A stretch of 64,000 bases of DNA from Parasphingorhabdus cellanae (GTDB lineage Bacteria > Pseudomonadota > Alphaproteobacteria > Sphingomonadales > Sphingomonadaceae): the NCBI RefSeq assembly GCF_017498565.1, contig NZ_CP071794.1, positions 3,338,001 to 3,402,000 of the forward strand. Direction: 5' to 3'. The position numbers and the translations under genes were made by a program. Shown here one piece after another: positions 43,745-53,759 of this stretch. The notes under the pieces are model-generated. The model searched no databases. It saw only the letters and a program-made list of their open reading frames with translations, and had not been told where the DNA came from. Positions within the stretch are counted from its first letter, which is position 1. The number at the start of each line of letters is the position of its first letter.

Positions 43745-44263
43745 ATGACCGAAGAACGAAAATGGCCGGATGAGGTCATCCAATTGCTACGCACAACCCA
43801 ACAACATCATGTTCAATTGAGTTTAATGGCCGATCACAAGGCTAATATGTTGATTGGCGCAACATTTGTGGTTTTCACGCTGGCGATTGGACAAAGCCAT
43901 GCCAGCACCTTCTCTTTACCCTTGTTGATATTGGCGGTTTCGGCATTTTGTGCGGCTGGTCTCGCTGCGATTGCCGTTATGCCAGCGACCAAGATACGGG
44001 CAGGGGCCAATCCCAATATGTTGTTCTTTGGCGCTTTCTCCAAAATATCAGAAGATGAATTCAAAGACAGGCTTTTGTCAGAGAATTTCCTGGATCAGGA
44101 AACTGTCTACCGCACAATGCTGCGCGACATATATCAAATGGGTATCGTATTAGAGCGAAAAAAATACCGCTATCTGGGCCTCGCTTACAGAGTATTTCTG
44201 CTCGGTTTGTCACTGACTTTCATTACATATCTGGCAGAGCAATTTTTCGGCCCGTTCCTATAG
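43745..44263 (+). CDS. Pycsar effector-type membrane protein (DUF5706/PycTM)
   Basis: A 172-residue protein. LRTTQQHHVQLSLMADHKAN followed by MLIGATFVVFTL is the conserved opening of PycTM/DUF5706 proteins, which have two membrane helices (here about residues 36-56 and 60-82), a soluble helical part, and a final membrane helix near residue 150. In Pycsar phage defence PycTM is the effector activated by cyclic pyrimidine nucleotides. No cyclase gene is present. It is divergent from acp-spt and ends 8 bases before the convergent P450 gene. Confidence 0.75.
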   Translation: MTEERKWPDEVIQLLRTTQQHHVQLSLMADHKANMLIGATFVVFTLAIGQSHASTFSLPLLILAVSAFCAAGLAAIAVMPATKIRAGANPNMLFFGAFSKISEDEFKDRLLSENFLDQETVYRTMLRDIYQMGIVLERKKYRYLGLAYRVFLLGLSLTFITYLAEQFFGPFL

Positions 44264-44271
44264 AGAAGCGC

Positions 44272-45462
44272 CTATTTCCAGCTAAGCCACAAATCCTCAA
44301 TGGCCCAAACGACGCTGCCGCGCATCGCGCCCTGCGGTTTTTTAGGGTGCAATTGAAATTGACCGATTTCCCTAAACCAGGTCTCGTAGAAAATATGAAG
44401 CTCCATCCGTGCCAGGTGAAGCCCTAAGCAGGTATGAATGCCAGACCCAAAGGCCCCGTGTCGATAATGTTTGCGATCTACCGACACAGTCATCGGATCC
44501 TTGTTAAGCTTCTCTTCCCAACCAATCATCGCAAGCGGGCAGATAATCTTGTCACCCTTGGACAATTCCTGCCCGCCCAATACGGTATTCTCGTTTACCT
44601 GGCGTGGCAGGTTGATGAAGCTGTAGCGGCGCAGCAGTTCTTCGGTGACGTCGGGCACGCAGCTTGGATCATCGATAATTCGCTGTTGCAAAACTGGGTC
44701 GCCGGCCAAATGCTTCATCCCAAAGCTGAGCGCGTTTACCACCGTGTCCAGTCCTGCGAGAAACAGCAGATGGGCGATAGAGAGCAATTCTTGGAAGCTT
44801 AGCGCACGGCCATCGGTATCCGATTGAATGATGTGGCTCATCATATCATCTTTGGGGTCGGCCTGACGCTCTTTTACAAATTCAGCGAGGATTGCGACAA
44901 TCTTCTTCTGAACCTCCATTGCGCCGGGCGTTCCAGCTAAAGCAAAATTCTCGTTCACCAGCCCGCGAAATTCATCAAACCGGTCCAATGGCAGGCCGAG
45001 CATCTCCATAAAAACGGATACCGGAAAGCGGGAACCGACTGCGTCGACAAATTCACATTGCCCATCGTCTTTTACAGCGCCAATGAGCCGATCTGCCCAT
45101 TGCTGAATCCGTTCTTGCAAAGGCGCTATCGCCTTTTTCTCAAAGAATGGTCGCATCATTTGGCGGTAGGGGCGATGTTCTGGTGGGTCGAGGGAGAGTG
45201 GGATTGTTTTAGGTGTATTCTCGACATGCGGAATTGAAAAATTCTGATTGGAGAAGATATTGGGCTTACGCAGTAATTCTATCATCAAATCGCCATCGGT
45301 CACGATCCAGTGACCACCATTAGCCGGTGTCCAAAACAGCGGAGGGGCTTCGCGTTTTAGAGTCAGAAAAGCATCATGGACATCGACCTTGATCGCCGGC
45401 TCGGCATAAATGTCGAAATTGTGGGTGGGTGCACCATCGCGCACCGCAGCATCATTCTGCAT
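44272..45462 (-). CDS. Cytochrome P450
   Basis: A 396-residue bacterial P450. Haem-binding loop FGSGIHTCLGLHLARMEL puts the axial ligand at Cys345. The I-helix motif AGLDTV keeps the acid-alcohol pair for O2 activation, and ExxR is EELLRR. The acid-alcohol pair distinguishes it from CYP152 fatty acid peroxygenases, so it is likely a redox-partner-dependent monooxygenase. The ATG at 45462 has GGGAG 8 bases upstream. It is the gene after cerR-like in the same direction (69-base gap). Sphingoid base or ceramide is a possible substrate. Confidence 0.92.
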   Translation of the reverse strand: MQNDAAVRDGAPTHNFDIYAEPAIKVDVHDAFLTLKREAPPLFWTPANGGHWIVTDGDLMIELLRKPNIFSNQNFSIPHVENTPKTIPLSLDPPEHRPYRQMMRPFFEKKAIAPLQERIQQWADRLIGAVKDDGQCEFVDAVGSRFPVSVFMEMLGLPLDRFDEFRGLVNENFALAGTPGAMEVQKKIVAILAEFVKERQADPKDDMMSHIIQSDTDGRALSFQELLSIAHLLFLAGLDTVVNALSFGMKHLAGDPVLQQRIIDDPSCVPDVTEELLRRYSFINLPRQVNENTVLGGQELSKGDKIICPLAMIGWEEKLNKDPMTVSVDRKHYRHGAFGSGIHTCLGLHLARMELHIFYETWFREIGQFQLHPKKPQGAMRGSVVWAIEDLWLSWK

Positions 45463-45531
45463 AATATTGTCTCCCAAGGCGGGATTATGCGCTCGTTAAA
45501 CGGTAATAGCAGCTAGTGATTTTAAGAGGCG

Positions 45532-46458
45532 TCAAAGCCAGTCATTTTGCCGGTACCATTTGGCGGTGTCTTTCAGACCTTGCCGGGTTTCTATTTGTGC
45601 TGTCCATGTTTCGGGCGGCAAACGTTTGGCAGGATCCACGGTCCAGTCATCATGGCAAAAGTAGCTCACCCGATCCTCGGTCAGCTTTGCTTTATCCCGC
45701 CGCATCAGGCGGTCCGCCTTAGCACCCAGTTTTAGAAATAATTTCGGTGTAGCCACCGGCTTGATCCGTCTACCTATCGCCCAGCCAATGGCTTTGGCGA
45801 AGCTCGATTGAGTCCAGCCGCCGGTTTTTCCGTCGTCCACCTCAAAGATTTGCGCAGTCAGATCTTCATGTTCGGGAATGATGGTCATCAAAGCACGCGA
45901 GAGATCATCGACATGGATGACCGAAAGGCGTCCATCGGCATCTGGAGGTAAGGTGACAAAACCCGTTTTGGCCATTTTAAACAGCTCCAGCATTTCACCG
46001 TCACCGGGGCCGTAAATGGCGGGCGGCCGAATGATCGTCCAATCCAGTCCGCTGCTTTTCACAATCTTCTCTGCTCTGGCTTTGGTTTCCCCATATATGG
46101 ACAGATCAGGCAAAGTCGCTGCGAGCGATGAGACATGGATGAAGCGCTTGCATCCCGCCTTTTTGGCTGCCTCCACAACCGCTAGCGTACCAGCGACATT
46201 GCCTGCTTCAAAGCCCTCGCGCGTGGGCGCGTTGACCACGCCTGCGATGTGGATCACGACGTCGGCGCCTGTGCACAACACGCTGAGGCTCGCTGGATTA
46301 TCCAAAGCGCCGCGCACCCATGTGACATTGGGCCTGTCATCCTGCGTCCGGCGGGTGAGGGCACGCACAGGAAAACCAGCCCGCACAGCCAGGTTGAGCA
46401 AATGCCCGCCTACAAAACCGGTCGCGCCGGTTATCGCCAATGTCTGTTTCGTCCGCAT
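45532..46458 (-). CDS. NAD-dependent epimerase/dehydratase-family reductase, candidate ceramide reductase (CerR-like)
   Basis: A 308-residue extended SDR. ITGATGFVGGHLLNLAV is the GxxGxxG NAD(P) loop, SSLAA the catalytic Ser region, and YGETK the YxxxK pair. In Caulobacter the reductase of the sphingolipid locus (CerR) belongs to this family and reduces the 3-keto group after N-acylation. The Caulobacter order acp-spt-cerR is interrupted here by the P450 and DUF5706 genes. Placement rests on family and context. Confidence 0.78.
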   Translation of the reverse strand: MRTKQTLAITGATGFVGGHLLNLAVRAGFPVRALTRRTQDDRPNVTWVRGALDNPASLSVLCTGADVVIHIAGVVNAPTREGFEAGNVAGTLAVVEAAKKAGCKRFIHVSSLAATLPDLSIYGETKARAEKIVKSSGLDWTIIRPPAIYGPGDGEMLELFKMAKTGFVTLPPDADGRLSVIHVDDLSRALMTIIPEHEDLTAQIFEVDDGKTGGWTQSSFAKAIGWAIGRRIKPVATPKLFLKLGAKADRLMRRDKAKLTEDRVSYFCHDDWTVDPAKRLPPETWTAQIETRQGLKDTAKWYRQNDWL

Positions 46459-46482
46459 GCGGCTATCTGCTTAAGCCCCGTT

Positions 46483-48695
<2,213 letters not shown>

Positions 48696-48740
48696 CTAGG
48701 GGTTATGGGACATTAGTATATCCGACCTTTGTAACAGGTT

Positions 48741-48888
48741 GTGCCCCTGTGCAGGCAGGGGTCCATCTCCTGTAGGATCGCCTAACCACGGTTGATTTAC
48801 TATGTGCAAGGCTTTGGCCCAATCCATCCCACAACCGCTGTTTGTTGTCGATAACCTAGGAGATGGACCCCTGCCTGCGCAGGGGCAC
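48741..48888. repeat. Paired palindromic intergenic repeat (REP/BIME-like)
   Basis: Two copies of a REP-like unit face each other. The left copy (48741-48776) begins GTGCCCCTGTGCAGGCAGGG; the right copy (48855-48888) is its near-perfect reverse complement, differing by one base and a two-base gap. Each copy holds its own hairpin, CCCCTG...CAGGGG. About 78 bases lie between them. The right copy ends 2 bases before the stop of the Rieske oxygenase gene. Similar repeats are dispersed in sphingomonad genomes. Confidence 0.75.
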
Positions 48889-48890
48889 AG

Positions 48891-50189
48891 TCATTCCGCC
48901 GCTTGCAATTGCTCCATCTGCTCCACCCGCGGATCATTGGGGTAGACCCATTCTTCGCCAATCACCTGATCGACCGCCAGATGCGCGGGAACATTGTCCA
49001 GACCAATCATTTTGTCGCAACTTTGATGAAAGCTGTAAATCCGCGCTTCCTGATAGCTCAGCGGCACACTCTTGAACCCATCGCTTTCCATTGATTTTTG
49101 GATCATCTCGCCAAATTGCGTGTCTTCCAGGATGATCGGGCTCATGTCGCGGCCATTGGGCTTGCTTTCGTCCGGCACCGTCCACAAGTCTGGCGCTGGA
49201 CCGTTCCCCCAGTCCAGCGCCATCGTGACGAGCTCCAACCGGGTTGTATTCAATCCGGTCGGCCAGAAAACCAATGGCGGTACAAAATAATTGGATAGCG
49301 GCGACACCCAGTTGGGGAACATCGTGTAGCTCTGCGTGCAGGTACGTCCAAATTCGCCGACCGTATCCATTTCCTGCCATTCCGGCGGCGAGTCGACGGC
49401 GCGGACATGCGCGCGGTCGGTTTGCTGCGGGGCAGGGGCCAGCATCCGGGCATGGCCATTGGGGAACATAGTGTTCACATTGCGCTTGCTGTCGACCAAA
49501 GGCGCCACGGTTTCGGGATGGATGAAGGGCACATGATAGACCTCCATATTGGCCTCCATCGCCACCTTCCAGTTGCAGTTGAGATCGAATGAGTGGCGGG
49601 CGGCAAGCCGGATTTTGTCAAACTGAAACTCCTCCCAGTCATTCCAGACGGGGCCAAGCCACTCTTTGAGCGGCATCGCGTCGTCATCAAAACTGACAAA
49701 AATAATATTGCCCAGCATCTCGCATTTGACCGGGATGAGGCTGCGGCACGACATATCCAGCCCGGTGAAATCCTGTTTCTCCGGGACGCCGACCAGCTCG
49801 CCATCGGTCTTGTAGGTCCAGTTATGATAGCCGCACATCAGGCGGGGTGAGCGGCCCTTTTCCTCGGTCACGACTGGCGCTCCGCGATGGCGGCAGGTGT
49901 TATAAAAGGCCCGCACTTCGCCATCCATACCGTGGACAATGATCACTGGTGTGCCGGTATTTTCCCATTTCATAAAGCATCCCGGCTCCGGCACTTCATC
50001 TATATGGGCCGCAAACAGCCAGCTTTTCTTCCAGATATGCTGCTGTTCCAGATCATAATATTCCTGGGATGTATAACGACCCGCGGGAAGATCGGGCAGA
50101 TGCGGAAAGCCTTCTGGCGGCGCGGTCCGTGAAGCTTCCCACTCCATCAAACGCTTCATTTGCACTACATAGGCTGGTTCCATTGACAT
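48891..50189 (-). CDS. Rieske non-haem iron oxygenase, alpha subunit
   Basis: A 432-residue oxygenase. The Rieske cluster ligands are Cys99, His101, Cys119 and His122 (CRHRGAPV...CGYHNW). The catalytic iron ligands His219 and His224 are in YHVPFIH. The bridging acid that couples the two centres is Glu216, whereas naphthalene-dioxygenase-type enzymes use Asp; Glu is known from carnitine oxygenase CntA. No beta subunit or reductase gene is adjacent. Substrate unknown; a quaternary amine is worth considering given the BCCT transporter 3.6 kb away. Confidence 0.88.
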   Translation of the reverse strand: MSMEPAYVVQMKRLMEWEASRTAPPEGFPHLPDLPAGRYTSQEYYDLEQQHIWKKSWLFAAHIDEVPEPGCFMKWENTGTPVIIVHGMDGEVRAFYNTCRHRGAPVVTEEKGRSPRLMCGYHNWTYKTDGELVGVPEKQDFTGLDMSCRSLIPVKCEMLGNIIFVSFDDDAMPLKEWLGPVWNDWEEFQFDKIRLAARHSFDLNCNWKVAMEANMEVYHVPFIHPETVAPLVDSKRNVNTMFPNGHARMLAPAPQQTDRAHVRAVDSPPEWQEMDTVGEFGRTCTQSYTMFPNWVSPLSNYFVPPLVFWPTGLNTTRLELVTMALDWGNGPAPDLWTVPDESKPNGRDMSPIILEDTQFGEMIQKSMESDGFKSVPLSYQEARIYSFHQSCDKMIGLDNVPAHLAVDQVIGEEWVYPNDPRVEQMEQLQAAE

Positions 50190-50571
50190 TGGCTTATCAG
50201 TCTCTCCCTAGCACGATAGATGCCATGCCAGTCGCGATAAAGTCGAGTAGTAATAGTGATAAAGGGGCAAGGATTAAGGGCGGAAAGATCGCAAACCAAA
50301 TTATACAAAATATACGCGTTTTGGGGTTGAAATTCTGTTGAAGCGAGTGTTTGGGACGGTGAGTAGAGGCGTGCTTTTTGACGGGATTGCCGGTCATCGT
50401 GGGCCATTATATCAAGTGCATCGGATGTAGGAAAGCGGTTGGGGCTTTTGCAGTTTTTTCAATTCACTGCAGATTGTGGCGGCTATTATCTTGTCGTCGG
50501 TCAGGGTAACTCTACAACAACGCTAACGTCCGATTGGGGCGCAGAAGCGAGCATAAACATATAGCCGTCAC
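50190..50571. other. Intergenic region, no recognised gene
   Basis: This 382-base stretch lies between two minus-strand genes. Short open frames on both strands (for example near 50165-50407) have no recognisable protein features. I see no tRNA, repeat or terminator. It presumably holds the promoter of the Rieske oxygenase gene. Confidence 0.5.
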
Positions 50572-50796
50572 TTATTTTTCTTCATCAGCACTGGCGGGTA
50601 CGTAACGCAATAAGTCTCCCGGTGTGCAATCCAGATACTCGCAGATTTTGGCAAGCGTTTCAAACCGAATGCCTTTGACCTTCCCAGATTTTAACAGGGA
50701 GAGATTGGCGTCGGTAATGCCAACATGGGCCGCAAGGTCTTTGGATTTCACTTTCCGGACGGCAAGCATCACATCAAGGGTCACTTCTATGGTCAT
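50572..50796 (-). CDS. Small Cro/CI-type (XRE) transcriptional regulator
   Basis: A 74-residue HTH protein. KDLAAHVGITDANLSLLKSG and VKGIRFETLAKICEYLDCTP form the five-helix Cro/CI domain; PGDLLRYV is the usual end. The start overlaps the stop of the DUF2975 gene by one base (TGATG). Small XRE regulators of this kind are commonly paired with DUF2975 membrane proteins; the pair probably works as a membrane-linked regulatory unit. Confidence 0.9.
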   Translation of the reverse strand: MTIEVTLDVMLAVRKVKSKDLAAHVGITDANLSLLKSGKVKGIRFETLAKICEYLDCTPGDLLRYVPASADEEK

Positions 50797-51344
50797 CAGA
50801 CGATCTGCCTCAGCTCATCTTGCAGTGCGCGTCCTTCGCGCAGCGCCCCCGCCAATGCCATCAGAACAATGCCGATCAGCAGACCCAGGGCATTGAGATC
50901 GATCAAATAGATAAAGAAATCAACGCTATTTTGAAGGATCGACTCGGGTTCGATCAGCATCGGCAGCAACACGTCGAAGCCAAGGAAAACCACATATAAT
51001 AATATCATCGAGACGCCCATTCTGGACAGCGCATTGGACGCACTGTCCAGAAATAGCTCGCCTTTCTCTGCATGCGCTAGAAACCGATTGATGGATCGGA
51101 ACAACAGCAGAAATGTGAAAACCGCAAGACTGCATATGACAACAAGAGCAATCTGGGAGACCAAGCCCAGCTTGAGATCGTCCGATTCCATCTCAACCAT
51201 GTCGCGCAATAGCTCCATATCTCCCATTAGAGCCGTGATGGCTGTCAGGATGATGGTCAATCCGACCAGCGACGTCATCACCCCGGAAACAATGCGCAAA
51301 GTCCGATAAAGCCACCGGTTCTGGATACTGGCTTTCTGATTCAT
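50796..51344 (-). CDS. DUF2975 membrane protein
   Basis: A 182-residue protein with four predicted membrane helices. The segment INRFLAHAEKGELFLDSASN between helices 2 and 3 is the conserved DUF2975 loop, and GLLIGIVLMALAGALREGRA ends the protein. Partner of the XRE regulator encoded immediately downstream (1-base overlap). Function of the family is unknown. Confidence 0.85.
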   Translation of the reverse strand: MNQKASIQNRWLYRTLRIVSGVMTSLVGLTIILTAITALMGDMELLRDMVEMESDDLKLGLVSQIALVVICSLAVFTFLLLFRSINRFLAHAEKGELFLDSASNALSRMGVSMILLYVVFLGFDVLLPMLIEPESILQNSVDFFIYLIDLNALGLLIGIVLMALAGALREGRALQDELRQIV

Positions 51345-51469
51345 AGAAACTACCTTTTGAATGACAGATAAAAAATATTGTAAAACAATAAAAAATATTC
51401 ATGTTTCAGAAAGATTTTAGAGTGTAGCTGGCGATATGCAATCGAAATGTTCAACGGAGGAACGCAAAA

Positions 51470-51853
51470 ATGAGAATTCAAAAAACCAGCGCTATCATGG
51501 CAATGGCCTGTGGCAGCCTTGTCCTGGGCGGATGCGCAAACACCGCATCCGGATATCGGCCAATCGTCGATGGCTATGAGGATGACGTCTATCATGCAGA
51601 CCTCGCCGACTGTCAGGCGCTCGCGAAAACGAAGCGCTATGATAATGGCGACACAAAGACCGCCGCTCTGGCAGGTGCAGTTGTGGGCGGTGCAGTGGGC
51701 GCTATTGAAGATGATTCTGTCGAAGGCGCCATAGCCGGCATATTGTTGGGCGGACTGATCGGGGCCGCCGGCGCTACCGAAGAGACGCGAACGGAACGGA
51801 AAAACATTGTCATTCGCTGCATGGGTGGCCGCGGACACCCTGTAGTCGGCTGA
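51470..51853 (+). CDS. Glycine-zipper lipoprotein
   Basis: A 127-residue lipoprotein with lipobox LGGC (Cys22). The middle carries a glycine-zipper segment, ALAGAVVGGAVGAIED and IAGILLGGLIGAAGA, two hydrophobic Gly/Ala-rich hairpin strands like those of SlyB/Rcp-type outer membrane proteins. Three cysteines besides the lipid-modified one are not obviously paired. GGAGG lies 8 bases before the ATG. Probably an outer-membrane stress or stability protein. Confidence 0.8.
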   Translation: MRIQKTSAIMAMACGSLVLGGCANTASGYRPIVDGYEDDVYHADLADCQALAKTKRYDNGDTKTAALAGAVVGGAVGAIEDDSVEGAIAGILLGGLIGAAGATEETRTERKNIVIRCMGGRGHPVVG

Positions 51854-51997
51854 TAAAATACCAGATTTACTAGCAACCTGATCCGGTCGGTTACGACTGG
51901 AAATTTCAAAAATTTAACAAACCAATCATCGGGCCTTGTTTTCCGAAGAAGGATTCTTGCGCCCAAATTTTCCCAAAATGTCATGAAAGGACATAAA

Positions 51998-52621
51998 ATG
52001 AAGAAGACCCTACTGATTTCCACTATCGCTGCTTTCGGCGTTCTAAGCGGCGCATCGGCTGCGCATGCGCAGAATGACGATGAAAATTTTGAAGGCGTAA
52101 AATTTGGCGTCCAAGCGGGCTGGGAGCGCCGCAAGATAGACGACACCTTGTTACCGGCCCCCAATAGTGCGCGCCTGAATGATAAAACCAGTGGCATATC
52201 CTATGGCGGGTTTGCTGGATATGACGCCCAGTTTGATGAATTTGTGTTGGGTGTCGAAGCCGATTTCAGCCCCAATGGCAAAACGCTAAGCTCTACGCTG
52301 GCCGGCGGCGGTTCGATTGAGCTGGATTCCAAATGGGCCGCAAGCGTTTCCGCCAGAGCCGGCATCGCCATTGTTCCAAAGCTTCTGGCTTATGGCCGGG
52401 TTGGCTATGGTGTAAACCGCTATACGGTCCGCCGGTTTGCCGCAGGAAACGACACGGCTGTGGCGACGGACAAGGAGACGGGCAAAGGTATGCTCTACGG
52501 CGGCGGTCTGGAATATGCGATCAATCGCAACGCCTCGTTTCGTGTCGAATATCGGCACAATGACAATAAAGGATCGCTTGCCTCGAACCAAGTGCTCGGC
52601 GGTTTGACCTTGCGCTTCTAA
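51998..52621 (+). CDS. Outer-membrane beta-barrel protein (OmpA/Opa-like porin family)
   Basis: A 207-residue protein. The signal peptide MKKTLLISTIAAFGVLSGAS ends AHAQ. Alternating strands such as VKFGVQAGWERRKIDDTLL, ISYGGFAGYDAQFDEFVLGV, WAASVSARAGIAIVPKLLAY, GRVGYGVNRY and SFRVEYRHND predict an 8-stranded barrel, and the chain ends with Phe (TLRF), the BAM signal. AAAGGA lies 7 bases before the ATG. Function beyond a surface barrel is unknown. Confidence 0.85.
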   Translation: MKKTLLISTIAAFGVLSGASAAHAQNDDENFEGVKFGVQAGWERRKIDDTLLPAPNSARLNDKTSGISYGGFAGYDAQFDEFVLGVEADFSPNGKTLSSTLAGGGSIELDSKWAASVSARAGIAIVPKLLAYGRVGYGVNRYTVRRFAAGNDTAVATDKETGKGMLYGGGLEYAINRNASFRVEYRHNDNKGSLASNQVLGGLTLRF

Positions 52622-53037
52622 TGCCCCTTTAGAAGCGCATCTCCGGAGGCCGAGCAGCAGTGATTTGAACCCGCTCATTGTCGCTCGGCCTCATTACCTC
52701 TGACCATAATAATCAAAGGCTCCTTTATTCAAATGAAAATGACAGCACTTCGCAAGTACCGGTCCAATGCGTATCTGCAGGCCCGGCGTAAACCTCGCTT
52801 GGTTCATCGGCAGCCATATAGTTGCAATTGTAGTTATTGGCTCGTGCGATTTCTTATCTGGGGAACGCGCAATTCATGACATAGCTCTTGGCATCCCGGC
52901 GTCTTCAATCAAGACACGTTCACTTTCGAGATGTCATCCAGACGTTGCTGATACGCACTGTTATCACGCCAATGAATGGAAACCATGAATAGCTCCACAT
53001 ATCAGCAACGCCCAATTTTAAACCAAAAATATAGCGA
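52622..53037. other. Intergenic region, no recognised gene
   Basis: These 416 bases separate the beta-barrel gene from the convergent fasciclin gene. An open frame of 73 codons at 52767-52988 has no start signal or family features and I do not call it. On the minus strand a 25-codon frame near 52910-52990 is too short to judge. The only clear structure is the inverted repeat just after the barrel gene. Confidence 0.5.
52646..52692 (+). terminator. Possible stem-loop terminator after the beta-barrel gene
   Basis: GAGGCCGAGC (52646-52655) and GCTCGGCCTC (52683-52692) are perfect 10-base arms with a 27-base loop, 25 bases after the stop codon. No T-run follows, so it may be a Rho-assisted stop or a stabilising 3' structure. 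Confidence 0.4.
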
Positions 53038-53607
53038 TTATTTCGGCATCAACACCTGATCGATAATATGAACAGTGCCGTTGCTTGATTCAATATCGGC
53101 TTCGATCACGTTCACTTTATTGCCAGCGCCGTCTTCCAGTATAATGCTATCACCTTCCATCGTTGCGGTGATATTTCCGCCTTCCAAAGTGGTCAGACTG
53201 GCGGTTCCGCCGCCGTCAGTGATTGCTTTTGCGATATCGGTAGATTTCATATCGCCTTTCACCAATCCAAATCGGGCGATGCTGGCGAGCTCGGACTTGT
53301 CGTCCGCCGTCATCAGTTCGTTCACTTTATCCTGACCCATTTTGTCGAATGCTTCGTTATTCGCAACGAATACCGTGAATGGGCCATCGTCTTTCAGGTC
53401 AACCGCAATGCCGGAAATAGCAACCATGGTGCTGGCTGTGGACAGGTCCGGATTATTCTGAACAATGGCGGTAAGATTGGTCGGCCCTGCTTCTTCTTCC
53501 AACCGTTCGTCATAAATGGCTTGTTCTTCCTCGCTCATTTCAGAGGAGCAGGCGGTGATTGTTGCCAATGCAGCAGTGGCGAGAAATATTTTACTGAGGG
53601 GGCTCAT
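53038..53607 (-). CDS. Fasciclin (FAS1) domain lipoprotein
   Basis: A 189-residue lipoprotein with lipobox ITAC (Cys20) and a single FAS1 domain. FTVFVANNEAFDKMGQDKVN and the C-terminal GTVHIIDQVLMPK are the two signature FAS1 blocks. Bacterial FAS1 proteins mediate adhesion or matrix contacts. An acidic linker (EEEQAIYDERLEEEAG) separates the lipid anchor from the domain. AAAGGT lies 6 bases before the ATG. Confidence 0.88.
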   Translation of the reverse strand: MSPLSKIFLATAALATITACSSEMSEEEQAIYDERLEEEAGPTNLTAIVQNNPDLSTASTMVAISGIAVDLKDDGPFTVFVANNEAFDKMGQDKVNELMTADDKSELASIARFGLVKGDMKSTDIAKAITDGGGTASLTTLEGGNITATMEGDSIILEDGAGNKVNVIEADIESSNGTVHIIDQVLMPK

Positions 53608-53759
53608 GACTTACCTTTCGTTGAGATTCGCCCTTTTATATCATCAATGATCGGGCGATAGCAAAGGGTTAGCGAAACAGATTGGCTTTAAATTTCATTT
53701 CCGCCAGATTTCTTGTTGTTCTGTTGGGAAATTTTTTCGCTTTGGACATTGAATCGGCA

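Noticed and set aside
52767..52988. Possible 73-codon gene after the beta-barrel gene
   Set aside because: No ribosome-binding site, no family features, mixed codon usage; treated as non-coding.
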